64,000 nt of DNA from Sporosarcina jiandibaonis (lineage in GTDB: Bacteria; Bacillota; Bacilli; Bacillales_A; Planococcaceae), in assembly GCF_013184495.1 (NCBI RefSeq), contig NZ_JAAOIY010000001.1, positions 1,240,001 through 1,304,000 on the forward strand, written 5' to 3'. The notes under the pieces are model-generated. The model saw only the letters and a list, made by a program, of their open reading frames with translations, was not told where the DNA came from and searched no databases. Below, piece by piece: positions 16,238 through 23,975 of the stretch. A program made the position numbers and the translations under genes. Position 1 is the first letter of the stretch. Each line of letters begins with the position of its first letter.

Positions 16238-17497
16238 ATGAAACGGTTTATCTATTTAGTCATTACAATGCTTATCATTATTTTCGTTAGTATGTTTGGC
16301 GTAAGGGAATGGGTAGCAATGAATAAGGAAAATCCCAAAGAAATGGATTCAGATACAGAAAAATTGAACGAAGAAAATTGGATTGGAGCGTGGACGGCCA
16401 GTCTGCAGGCTCCTTTTGAAGATGGAATTTCTTCGGAAGGATTTGAAGATCAAACTCTCAGGTTCATTGTTCAGCCACATATTGATGGTGAAAAGATACG
16501 GATTCGTTTATCCAATGCATTTGGCACTGACCCATTAACGATTGATGAGGTGTATGTTGCGTCTTCAAAAAATGGGGCTGATACTGTTCAGGGCACGGAT
16601 AGAAGACTCACCTTTGAAAACGATGAAAAAGTAACGATTCCTCCAGGCGAGAAAGTCTTTAGTGATCCAATCGAGTTTAAGGTTAGCAATGAAGAAGTAC
16701 TTGCCATAAGTATTTATGTTCATGATAAAACCGGACCAGCCTCTTGGCATCCCCGTTCTATTCAAACAAGCTTTATTTCCTCAGGCAACCATGCTGCAGA
16801 AAGTGATGCTTCCGTTTTTGGAAAGGAAGTCGAAGCATGGTTTTGGCTGGATGGGGTCGATGTTATTCCCGATTCCGCGGTAAACGGAGCTGTAGCTGCA
16901 GTCGGAAGCTCGATAGCGAACGGAAATTATTCAACGTTAAATAAGAATCGGCGATGGCCTGATTTTCTGGCAAATCGTTTCAACGAGGAAAATTCAGAAG
17001 TCAAGATGTCTGTATTGAATGCAGGAGTCTCTGCAAATCAATTGCTCAACAGCCCCCCAGAGAAAGGAGAGCATGTATTGGCCAGACTCGATCGCGATGT
17101 TTTCAGCCAATCGGGATTGACGGCTCTTATTTTGCATGCGGGGCTAAATGATATACGACACCATCCCGAATATAGTGCCGAAAAAATAGTTGGAAGAATG
17201 AGAGAGGTCATTAATGCAGCACATGAAGAGGGCCTAAAAATCTATGGTGCAACATTAACACCATTTAAGGGATCCGGGATGTACACAGAAAAAGGTGAAA
17301 GAACCCGGCAGGAGGTTAACAGCTGGATCCGCACTAGTGAAGAGTTTGACGGAGTGATCGACTTCGATAAAGCGCTGAGAGATCCGGATGAACCAGTACG
17401 CCTCCTTTATAAATTTGATTCTGGCGACCATTTGCATCCAAATGATGCGGGCTATGAGAAAATGGCTGATTCGATTGATTTAACGATGTTTAAATAA
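16238..17497 (+). CDS. Membrane-anchored or secreted SGNH/GDSL-like esterase
   Basis: 419 residues. An N-terminal hydrophobic segment (about 3-21) with no clear cleavage site; an N-terminal beta domain ('IGAWTASLQAP', 'LRFIVQPHIDGEKIRIRLSN'); then an SGNH fold. Block I reads AVGSSIANG, where the usual GDS is GSS: the serine stays but the aspartate is replaced. Block II glycine lies in 'NAGVSANQLL', block III in 'GLNDI', and block V is 'DHLHPND' with the Asp-x-x-His pair. Probably a carbohydrate or lipid esterase acting outside the membrane. ATG start with AAGGCGGG upstream. A terminator follows. Confidence 0.8.
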   Translation: MKRFIYLVITMLIIIFVSMFGVREWVAMNKENPKEMDSDTEKLNEENWIGAWTASLQAPFEDGISSEGFEDQTLRFIVQPHIDGEKIRIRLSNAFGTDPLTIDEVYVASSKNGADTVQGTDRRLTFENDEKVTIPPGEKVFSDPIEFKVSNEEVLAISIYVHDKTGPASWHPRSIQTSFISSGNHAAESDASVFGKEVEAWFWLDGVDVIPDSAVNGAVAAVGSSIANGNYSTLNKNRRWPDFLANRFNEENSEVKMSVLNAGVSANQLLNSPPEKGEHVLARLDRDVFSQSGLTALILHAGLNDIRHHPEYSAEKIVGRMREVINAAHEEGLKIYGATLTPFKGSGMYTEKGERTRQEVNSWIRTSEEFDGVIDFDKALRDPDEPVRLLYKFDSGDHLHPNDAGYEKMADSIDLTMFK

Positions 17498-17558
17498 AAG
17501 GTTTTTAATATGTTGGATTTTGTAAGGTATAAACTAAAAAGAATGGATTTGCGAGTGA

Positions 17559-17586
17559 AAGCCGTCTAGAACTAGGCGGCTTTTTA
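17559..17586 (+). terminator. Rho-independent terminator of the esterase gene
   Basis: Hairpin GCCGTCTAG / CTAGGCGGC followed by TTTTT. Confidence 0.8.
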
Positions 17587-17608
17587 CATACTGTTGTTGT
17601 TAATAATT

Positions 17609-17724
17609 TTTGCTTGCACTTATAAGTAGTTTGCTTGCACTCTGATGGGTTTTGCTTGCAGTTTGAATTAGTTTGCTTGCACTTGCATGACATTTGCTTG
17701 CACTAAAAGGATGTTGCTTGCAAG
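17609..17724. repeat. 21-bp periodic array R1, core TGCTTGCA (6 units)
   Basis: TGCTTGCA occurs at 17611, 17632, 17653, 17674, 17695 and 17715, i.e. steps of 21, 21, 21, 21 and 20. Usually TT precedes the core; the 11-13 bases between cores vary. The last unit ends CAAGTCGG, as does array R4. It lies between convergent genes. A 62-codon frame on the minus strand follows the 7-codon period but has no ribosome site. Confidence 0.9.
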
Positions 17725-17829
17725 TCGGAACCTTCTACCCGCCCCGAAACTTACAATCAAGCTACTTCGCGGAGAAAATAATTAAATAACTCTCCTTGTT
17801 TAGTGATATCAGCGGTTCAAATAAAAAAA

Positions 17830-17861
17830 GAGTACTTGAATAATGATCCATTCAAGTACTC
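17830..17861 (-). terminator. Terminator with GAGTACTTGAAT arms
   Basis: Perfect 12-bp arms GAGTACTTGAAT / ATTCAAGTACTC and a T-run on the minus strand, just after the stop of the small unknown gene. The stem sequence recurs in three other terminators of this window. Confidence 0.8.
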
Positions 17862-17877
17862 ATAAAAGTTATTAATT

Positions 17878-18222
17878 TCATTCCACCGAAATATAACAAT
17901 CATGGTTCTGTAATATAGAAAGAACATGATCATATTCGGATTCTTCTACTTCTAATTTCAATAAATGGGTCGGATTGGCGTCTTCTCCGCGGAATACATC
18001 TTCATCGACGACAATCGGCGCATTTGCACCAATCGGTCCGACGCTTCCCGGCATTCCTGAACCTCCGATGTTTGTCGGAAAGAATGGCGTAAACATCCTC
18101 GTATCACTTTCTTCGCCCATTTCATCGATAACCAGATTCTTCACTTTCGCTGTTTGCAAACTTGCACGTACGGATTCGGCATCATTTTCGCTCTTTAAAT
18201 AAACTTCTACACTTCTAGTCAT
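17878..18222 (-). CDS. Small conserved-looking protein of unknown function
   Basis: 114 residues from the ATG at 18222, chosen because AGGGG lies 9 bases upstream (an ATG at 18231 touches that site). An N-terminal 'SVEVYLKSENDAESVRASL' and a C-terminal 'LLKLEVEESEYDHVLSIL' look like two halves of a small alpha/beta fold. The central part is Gly/Pro-rich (about 50-80) and likely a flexible linker. No signal peptide or membrane segment. It has its own terminator. I do not recognise the family. Confidence 0.65.
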   Translation of the reverse strand: MTRSVEVYLKSENDAESVRASLQTAKVKNLVIDEMGEESDTRMFTPFFPTNIGGSGMPGSVGPIGANAPIVVDEDVFRGEDANPTHLLKLEVEESEYDHVLSILQNHDCYISVE

Positions 18223-18316
18223 TAGGTTCATCCCCTATTCACTTATAGTTTAAGTTATATACAGGATTCCCCAATATAAGATGTGTAAACCAAATGTAGC
18301 TCCGTACGAGATGAGT

Positions 18317-19132
18317 TTACTTTAACCCTTTCACTAAAAAATCTTGAATAATTTCATTTTGAATTGCCGGGTGGCAAGTCAATGAACAATCGTTTTTCAG
18401 CATATTAACTTCCCCGCCGCTTAAGTTAGTTGTGACCGCGCCAACTTCATTCGCGAGAATCATGCCGCCTGCAATATCCCACGGCGCAAGATTCATCGTT
18501 AAGTACCCGTCTACGATTCCCTCTGATACATAAGCCAGTTTTAACGCCGCTGAACCATACGCACGAGCACCGCGAGCCTTTTCAACTAATTGTTGCACAA
18601 CCTTTTCATCGATCACGCTATTTTCACATAACCACTTATGATTCAATCCAAGCACAGCTTCTTCAAGGTTAAGATCTTGTTTTAACGGCGACAGCTTTTC
18701 ATCATTTTTATAAGCGCCTTCATTTCGTTTGGCACTATATAGAACATCCGCCATGACATCGTAAACAAAACCAATTTCACCGATGCCTTGATGGAATATT
18801 CCGATTGAAATCGCGAAATTTCTTCGTTGTTGCACAAAATTCATCGTGCCATCAATCGGATCCACAATCCAAACCGTGCCGTCCAACGACGTAACGTCAT
18901 CGCCGTACCCTTCCTCACTAAATAACAAATGGTCCGGATACGTTTTCCGAATATTTTCGGCTAAGAAATACTCAGTTTCTTTATCAACCGTCGTGACAAG
19001 ATCCTTTGCATGCGCTTTTGTTTCAATTGTCATGGGATCATTAATCTTTTGGCGAATCAATTCACCAGCCTCATATACCCACTGTTTTGCATGTTCATAG
19101 ATTTCATTACGAACAGCAATATTCATATCCAT
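18317..19132 (-). CDS. Inositol-monophosphatase-family phosphatase
   Basis: 271 residues. The metal-binding motif 'WIVDPIDGTMNFV' (about 87-99) and the second motif 'APWDIAGGMIL' (about 216-226) are the SuhB/IMPase signatures. It hydrolyses a sugar or inositol phosphate with magnesium. The ATG at 19132 has GGAGG 8 bases upstream; an ATG two codons later is also possible. It lies close behind the TIM-barrel gene and may be cotranscribed. Whether it serves the sugar pathway here or is a housekeeping IMPase is not clear from sequence. Confidence 0.85.
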   Translation of the reverse strand: MDMNIAVRNEIYEHAKQWVYEAGELIRQKINDPMTIETKAHAKDLVTTVDKETEYFLAENIRKTYPDHLLFSEEGYGDDVTSLDGTVWIVDPIDGTMNFVQQRRNFAISIGIFHQGIGEIGFVYDVMADVLYSAKRNEGAYKNDEKLSPLKQDLNLEEAVLGLNHKWLCENSVIDEKVVQQLVEKARGARAYGSAALKLAYVSEGIVDGYLTMNLAPWDIAGGMILANEVGAVTTNLSGGEVNMLKNDCSLTCHPAIQNEIIQDFLVKGLK

Positions 19133-19158
19133 ATCCCCTACCTCCAAGTTAAACCGGT

Positions 19159-20004
19159 TTATGCTTCTGCATATTTCTTTCTTAAAAACGCGATGCTATC
19201 GTTAATATGCGGTTCTTGCGTGTTTTCTAAAAGTACGTTCATGAAAGGTTTTTTCGGTTTGATTAATTTGAAAACAGCATCGTAATTTAATAAGCCTGTT
19301 CCTACCGGCACCATTTTAATCCATCCGTCCTCAATAATAAAATCTTTTGCATGCATAGCTACCATTCGGTCACCGAGTAAATCCATTGCTTCTTGGAAAA
19401 CTTCTTCTTGACGGTGGTAGTTATCCGGATCCAGGAAGTTTGCCGGATCAAAGATCACTTGAAGATTAGGCGAATCAATACTATCTAAAAGTCTTCTCAA
19501 TTTTTGCGGCGTATGGACAGGGTGATTGATGCCCCCTTCGATTGCGACGATTACGCCGAATTTTTCAGCTTCTTCCACCAGTTCGCGCACGCTATCAACG
19601 ACATCGAGGAAAGGTTGTTCTTCGAAATTATCTGTCGTATAACCCATTTTTTCATGAACGTTTCCAGTTTCCGTTCCGACGATGCTGCAGCCAAAGTCTC
19701 TTGCGAAACGAATATGCTCTTTAAAGCGGTCCAATTCTGCCTGTCTTTTTTCTTTATCCGGATGAATCATATGGATATAGCAACCCAATACAGCAATTTG
19801 AACATTCTTTTCAGCAAACTTGCCGCCAATATGTTTAGCGAAACCTGGACTCAAACTTCCTAAGCTAGAGTTGATATCTTCGAACGATTTTCCTAAAGCG
19901 AGTTGTACAGCCGCTAATCCTTTACCAGCGATTTCATCGACTAACCCTTCAATCGTTTTTTGATTGTGAATATCATGTGCGCGTATTCCAAGATTTAATT
20001 CCAA
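19159..20004 (-). CDS. Sugar phosphate isomerase/epimerase, TIM-barrel (xylose-isomerase-like)
   Basis: 281 residues of the AP_endonuc_2 / IolE-like fold. Barrel strands with metal-binding residues are visible: 'GVIVAIEGGINHP' (Glu), 'LQVIFDPANFLD' (Asp), 'MVAMHAKDF' (His) and near the end 'NVLLENTQ' (Glu). It probably isomerises or epimerises a keto sugar. The start is TTG with GAGGGG upstream. It follows the kdu/kdg operon but is separated by 400 bases of repeats and a probable terminator, so it may have its own promoter. Confidence 0.78.
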   Translation of the reverse strand: MELNLGIRAHDIHNQKTIEGLVDEIAGKGLAAVQLALGKSFEDINSSLGSLSPGFAKHIGGKFAEKNVQIAVLGCYIHMIHPDKEKRQAELDRFKEHIRFARDFGCSIVGTETGNVHEKMGYTTDNFEEQPFLDVVDSVRELVEEAEKFGVIVAIEGGINHPVHTPQKLRRLLDSIDSPNLQVIFDPANFLDPDNYHRQEEVFQEAMDLLGDRMVAMHAKDFIIEDGWIKMVPVGTGLLNYDAVFKLIKPKKPFMNVLLENTQEPHINDSIAFLRKKYAEA

Positions 20005-20045
20005 AATAATCCCCTCTTTACTATTATTTATGTGCTTAAAACTGT

Positions 20046-20160
20046 CAAACGACCAATCACGACTTTGAAACGACTAAAGCAGGCCAGCAAACGACTAAAG
20101 TTACCAGTCAAACGACTAATACACACCTCGATGCGACCAATACCCGCTCTCAAACGACCA
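20046..20160. repeat. 21-bp periodic array R2, core AAACGACTAA (6 units)
   Basis: CGAC occurs at 20050, 20071, 20092, 20113, 20134 and 20155, exactly every 21 bases. The core is mostly CAAACGACYAA; the remaining bases vary. A degenerate seventh unit may follow near 20174. It lies 46 bases upstream of the TIM-barrel gene. Confidence 0.88.
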
Positions 20161-20188
20161 AGGCCGGTCAAATCAACTATTAAATAAA

Positions 20189-20211
20189 CCGTATCACTGC
20201 CCGTGATACGG
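20189..20211 (-). terminator. Probable terminator downstream of the kdu/kdg operon
   Basis: Perfect arms CCGTATCAC / GTGATACGG with a T-rich tail (TTTATTT) on the minus strand. Confidence 0.55.
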
Positions 20212-20230
20212 CTTATTCACTTCTATTTTT

Positions 20231-20392
20231 ATCCCGCATTAACGTGCAGTAAAATCCCAAGTTCGGGGATTAACTGCCCCTAAATGCCCGATTGGTTCAA
20301 CTAACAATCAGTAAAGAAGAATTGAACTACATTCTTCCCAAAGAAGAATTGAACTGCATTCTTCCCTGGGGATGAAAAGCCCCCACTGATTG
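20231..20392. repeat. Structured intergenic element C with a double hairpin insert
   Basis: The element ends with arms CAATCAGT (20305-20312) and CCCCCACTGATTG (20380-20392), which would form one hairpin with GGGGATGAAAAG if directly joined. Between the arms sit two tandem 27-base units (20313-20339, 20340-20366) differing at one base, each a hairpin GAAGAAT..ATTCTTC with loop TGAACTAC or TGAACTGC. The left part (20231-20304) is rich in short inverted repeats such as CCCAAGTTCGGGG. It could be a small structured RNA or a repeat element. No coding frame. Confidence 0.6.
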
Positions 20393-20403
20393 AAGTTTCA
20401 ACT

Positions 20404-21186
20404 TTATCTTGACAACCATCCGCCGTCGATCGCGACAACTGAGCCGTTCATATAGTCGGATGCTTTACTTGATAGGAACACGACAATTCCCATTAAGTCA
20501 GCCGGATCCGCCCAACGTGCAGCTGGAATGCGCGATAGAATTTCTGCGTTACGCTTTTCGTCAGCGCGAATTGGCGCAGTGTTTGCAGTTTTTACGTATC
20601 CTGGCGCGATCGCGTTCACTTGAACACCGTACTCTGCTAATTCATTTGCAAATGATTTTGTTAAACCTACAACACCGTGTTTACTCACTGTGTATGGAGG
20701 TACGAATTTTCCGCCTTGGAAAGATAGCATGGAAGCGATGTTGACGATTTTACCGCTCCTTTGTTCAACCATCAGTTTCGCTACTTCCTGGCTTAGGAAA
20801 AACATAGAGTTCTGGTTTAATTCCACAACTGCGTCCCAATCTTCTTCCGTGTATTCAAGAAGTGGTGCACGGCGAATCGTTCCTGCGTTGTTAATCAGAA
20901 TATCAACTTTTCCGTAAACCTCAACACATTTCGCGACTAGTTCTTTAGCGTTCTTGCGATCCGTTAGATCCGCTTGGAAAAATTCAACTTTACGACCAGT
21001 ATCTTCGATTAATTCTCTTGTTTCATCCCATTCAGTACCGTGCGTAACGACGAAGAGATCTGCGCCAGCTTTTGCAAGTGCCACAGCGTATGCTTGGCCT
21101 AATCCTTTGTTACCGCCTGTTACGATTGCCACTTTCCCGTCCAACGAGAAAAAGTCTAATGAGAAATCAGTTAAGTTGTTTGTCAT
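20404..21186 (-). CDS. kduD: 2-deoxy-D-gluconate 3-dehydrogenase (KduD)
   Basis: 260-residue short-chain dehydrogenase: TGGNKGLG (23-30) for NAD, NNAG (99-102), Ser152, and Tyr165-x3-Lys169. The 'VTHGTEWDETRELIE' and 'AEILSRIPAARWADPADLMG' stretches are typical of KduD. It reduces 5-keto-4-deoxyuronate-derived 2,5-diketo-3-deoxygluconate to 2-keto-3-deoxygluconate. Last gene of the kdgA-kdgK-kduI-kduD operon, in the order the operon is read. GGAGG lies 8 bases before the ATG. Confidence 0.95.
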   Translation of the reverse strand: MTNNLTDFSLDFFSLDGKVAIVTGGNKGLGQAYAVALAKAGADLFVVTHGTEWDETRELIEDTGRKVEFFQADLTDRKNAKELVAKCVEVYGKVDILINNAGTIRRAPLLEYTEEDWDAVVELNQNSMFFLSQEVAKLMVEQRSGKIVNIASMLSFQGGKFVPPYTVSKHGVVGLTKSFANELAEYGVQVNAIAPGYVKTANTAPIRADEKRNAEILSRIPAARWADPADLMGIVVFLSSKASDYMNGSVVAIDGGWLSR

Positions 21187-21238
21187 CTATTTCGCCTCCG
21201 AGAATATCGTGCCCGTAAAAACGAGCACGCTCTTTTAT

Positions 21239-22075
21239 TTATCGTAAGTCTTCCATTGCTACGTGGTCCATGTCGTCATACGTGATGTTTTCTCCGCACA
21301 TGCCCCAAATGAACGTATAGTTATTCGTTGCAGTTCCTGTGTGGATCGACCAGCTTGGTGAAATTGCAGCTTGTTCGTTTTTCATTACTAAATGTCTTGT
21401 TTCATCCGGTTGTCCCATGAAGTGGAAGACGCGCGTTTCTGGTTCCATATCGAAGTAGAGGTAAACTTCCATGCGGCGCTCATGCGTATGACATGGCATT
21501 GTGTTCCAAACGCTTCCAGGTTGCAACATTGTCAGACCCATTTGAAGCTGGCAGCTCTCGCAGTTATTCGGGTGTACGTATTGATAGATTTTACGCTCGT
21601 TCAACGTTCCTGGCTCGCCCATTTCTAGCGGTTTGATATTATTGATATCAATTTTCGTTGTTGGATACGTGTGGTGAGCAGGTGCTGAGTTGATATAAAA
21701 TTTAGCTGGGTTGTTAGCATCGTCTGAACGGAATAGTACTTCTTTCGTTCCGCGTCCAACGTACAATCCGTCACGGCGATCCATCTTGATTTCTTCACCA
21801 TCAAGAACAATAGATCCAGCGCCGCCGATATTAATAATTCCTAATTCACGGCGTTCAAGGAAATAAGTGACCCCTAGCTCTTTATCTAGTTTAATAGTTA
21901 GTTCTTCATTTGCTGGTGTAACGCCGCCGAAAATCATGCGATCCACATGCGTATAAGTCAAGTGAACTTTTCCTGCTTCAAAAAGTTTTTCGACAAGAAA
22001 ATGCTCTCTTAATTCATCAGTATTATAAGTCTTGATCTCTTCCGGGTGATTTGCATAACGTGTTTCCATTTCCAT
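21239..22075 (-). CDS. kduI: 5-keto-4-deoxyuronate isomerase (KduI)
   Basis: 278 residues, the usual KduI length, starting at the ATG at 22075 (AGGAGG 9 bases upstream; the ATG at 22084 touches that site). Family stretches: 'LREHFLVEKLFEAGKVHLTY', 'DRMIFGGVTP' and the zinc-cupin segment 'TMPCHTHERRMEVYLYFDM' (His, His, Glu ligands). It converts 4-deoxy-5-ketouronate, released from unsaturated pectin oligomers, to 2,5-diketo-3-deoxygluconate in the cytoplasm. Lies between kdgK and kduD. Confidence 0.96.
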   Translation of the reverse strand: MEMETRYANHPEEIKTYNTDELREHFLVEKLFEAGKVHLTYTHVDRMIFGGVTPANEELTIKLDKELGVTYFLERRELGIINIGGAGSIVLDGEEIKMDRRDGLYVGRGTKEVLFRSDDANNPAKFYINSAPAHHTYPTTKIDINNIKPLEMGEPGTLNERKIYQYVHPNNCESCQLQMGLTMLQPGSVWNTMPCHTHERRMEVYLYFDMEPETRVFHFMGQPDETRHLVMKNEQAAISPSWSIHTGTATNNYTFIWGMCGENITYDDMDHVAMEDLR

Positions 22076-22115
22076 TGTTGTCATCCTCCTAATAGTTAAA
22101 AGCCTTATTTAATAG

Positions 22116-23129
22116 TTAACGAATAATTCTACCTGAACCATTTTCAGCGAACTCTAGCACTTCATTCGCAGAAAAGACATTGCAATCTCCGTGGACGGTA
22201 TGCTTCAAAGCGGATGCCGCAGTCGCGAATGAAATTACTTCTTCTGGAGACATCTCTTCCAAAATTCCGTATAAAATTCCTGACGCAAACGCGTCCCCGC
22301 CTCCAACACGGTCCACGATTGGATTTATATGATGCACTTTCGATTGATACAAAATTCCATCTACGTAGAAATTGCCTTGCAAATCATTTTCTGATGCGGA
22401 TAAAACATTTCGGAAGGTCGAACTCATGTAAGTGATATTCGGGTACATCTCTTGAATCTTAGCGTAATAGTAGCTAAGTTTTTTCCCCTCATCTAACGAA
22501 TCATCCGCTTCTTTAATTCCGAGAAAATGAATCGCATCCTTATCGCCGCAAGAACAAATATCCACATACGTTAAGAGCTGTTTAAAGACTTCGGCAGCTT
22601 CTTCTTTACTCCAAAGCTTTGATCGATAATTAAAATCAAAACTTGTTGTTACACCTAGTTCTTTCGCTTTCTTTAACGCCAACAATGTAATTTCACTCAA
22701 TGCGGGCGATAATGCCGGGGTGATTCCCGATACGTGGAATAGTGCCGCATCACGAAAAATTTCGTCAAAATCGATTTCATCTTCCGCTAGCATTGAAATA
22801 CTAGAATACTTCCGGTCATAGACGACTTGGGCACTTCTTTCCCCTATACCTGTTTCCAAGTAATAGGTTCCAAGACGTTCGCCGCCTTTCAACAAATAAT
22901 CCGTCTTCACGCCGTTCGCTTTTAAATGTTTCTCCACGGCACTTCCAAGTGAATTATCCGGAATTTTACTGACAATGTTCACGTCATAACCAAAATTCGC
23001 TAAGGACACGGCTACATTCGCTTCCGCCCCGCCGTAATTCATCGTCAGCTGATTTGCTTGAATGATTCGTTCCCCCACTGTTGTCGAAAGACGAAGCAAG
23101 ATTTCACCAAAAGTAATTATCTTTTTCAT
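22116..23129 (-). CDS. kdgK: 2-keto-3-deoxygluconate kinase (KdgK)
   Basis: 337-residue PfkB/ribokinase family kinase: 'NYGGAEANVA' (31-40) for sugar binding and 'DRVGGGDAFASG' (273-284) with catalytic Asp279. It phosphorylates KDG to KDPG. Starts three bases after the kdgA stop, with GAGAGG upstream of ATG. The operon order with kdgA, kduI and kduD makes the KDG substrate nearly certain, although PfkB sequence alone would not. Confidence 0.93.
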   Translation of the reverse strand: MKKIITFGEILLRLSTTVGERIIQANQLTMNYGGAEANVAVSLANFGYDVNIVSKIPDNSLGSAVEKHLKANGVKTDYLLKGGERLGTYYLETGIGERSAQVVYDRKYSSISMLAEDEIDFDEIFRDAALFHVSGITPALSPALSEITLLALKKAKELGVTTSFDFNYRSKLWSKEEAAEVFKQLLTYVDICSCGDKDAIHFLGIKEADDSLDEGKKLSYYYAKIQEMYPNITYMSSTFRNVLSASENDLQGNFYVDGILYQSKVHHINPIVDRVGGGDAFASGILYGILEEMSPEEVISFATAASALKHTVHGDCNVFSANEVLEFAENGSGRIIR

Positions 23130-23132
23130 AAA

Positions 23133-23780
23133 TTACGCCTCTCTTGCCTGTTGAACTTTGTCGACAAATTTCCGAGCATCTTCTGTAATCTTTTCAAACT
23201 CGCCTGTTTTTGCATGTGCTACTAAACTTCCGCCTACACCTACAGCAACACAACCGTTTTTAATCCATTTGTCGACATTGTCTAAATCGACGCCGCCGGT
23301 CGGCATAATATTCACTTGCGGCAGTGGCGCTTTAACGCCCTTCACCCAATCAGGCCCATATGTATTACCAGGGAACAATTTAATGATATCGACGCCGGAT
23401 TTCAACGCTTCCTTCATTTCAGTAATTGTCATGCATCCTGGCATATACGGAATTTGATATAAATTACATAACTCCGCTGTGTCTTTATCAAAGCATGGGC
23501 TGACGATGAACTCTGCGCCTGCAAGGATTGCAATCCGAGCTGTCACGGCATCGAGCACGGTTCCTGCTCCAATGACGACATCACTATTATTCTTGTAAAC
23601 TGTAGCTAGTTCACTAATAATTTTATCGGCACCTTGAACCGTAAAAGTAATTTCGATTCCGTTAATACCGCCCAATACACAAGCTTCTGAAATTTTCAAA
23701 GCTTCTTCTTCGGTGTCGGCACGAACGACCGCAACGACTCCGCAATCAGTTAGTTTTCTAAGTACTTGTTGCTTTTTCAT
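23133..23780 (-). CDS. kdgA: 2-keto-3-deoxy-6-phosphogluconate aldolase (KdgA/Eda)
   Basis: 215 residues. Catalytic Glu43 in 'GIEITFT', the Schiff-base Lys134 in 'DIIKLFPG', and phosphate-binding 'PTGGV' near 180. It splits KDPG into pyruvate and glyceraldehyde-3-phosphate, ending the pectin-uronate branch. First gene of the operon; AGGAGG lies 6 bases before the ATG. Promoter, cre and a palindrome are just upstream. Confidence 0.95.
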   Translation of the reverse strand: MKKQQVLRKLTDCGVVAVVRADTEEEALKISEACVLGGINGIEITFTVQGADKIISELATVYKNNSDVVIGAGTVLDAVTARIAILAGAEFIVSPCFDKDTAELCNLYQIPYMPGCMTITEMKEALKSGVDIIKLFPGNTYGPDWVKGVKAPLPQVNIMPTGGVDLDNVDKWIKNGCVAVGVGGSLVAHAKTGEFEKITEDARKFVDKVQQAREA

Positions 23781-23800
23781 AACACACCTCCTAAATTAAA

Positions 23801-23815
23801 TTTCCTATTTGGAAA
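23801..23815. promoter_or_regulatory. Candidate IclR/KdgR-type operator
   Basis: Palindrome TTTCCTATTTGGAAA, lying about 25-40 bases downstream of the predicted transcription start of kdgA. A second GGAAAC half-site follows at 23831, 20 bases away. This looks like an IclR-family operator (TTTCC-N5-GGAAA), and the IclR gene is divergent from this point. Confidence 0.55.
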
Positions 23816-23846
23816 CACATATTATTATATGGAAACTATCTTCTTT

Positions 23847-23875
23847 ATTATATATAATAAAGAAAGCGTTTACAA
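23847..23875 (-). promoter_or_regulatory. Sigma-A promoter of kdgA-kdgK-kduI-kduD
   Basis: Minus strand: TTGTAA (23875-23870), a spacer of exactly 17, and TATAAT (23852-23847). A cre-like site overlaps the -35 box. Confidence 0.75.
23861..23874. promoter_or_regulatory. Candidate cre (CcpA) site over the kdg promoter
   Basis: AGAAAGCGTTTACA, one mismatch (first base) to the cre consensus, overlapping the -35 region of the kdg operon promoter, a position suited to repression. Confidence 0.55.
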
Positions 23876-23975
23876 GCTAAATCCTTTAATTTGTTTATGA
23901 GACAAACTATTATTAATTAGTTGACCATTAATCGTTAATCCCTGAAAATATGAGCTATGAAAGTAGGAAATTATT

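Noticed and set aside
17505..17693. 62-codon frame through array R1
   Set aside because: Same periodicity artefact; no ribosome site and it covers the esterase terminator.
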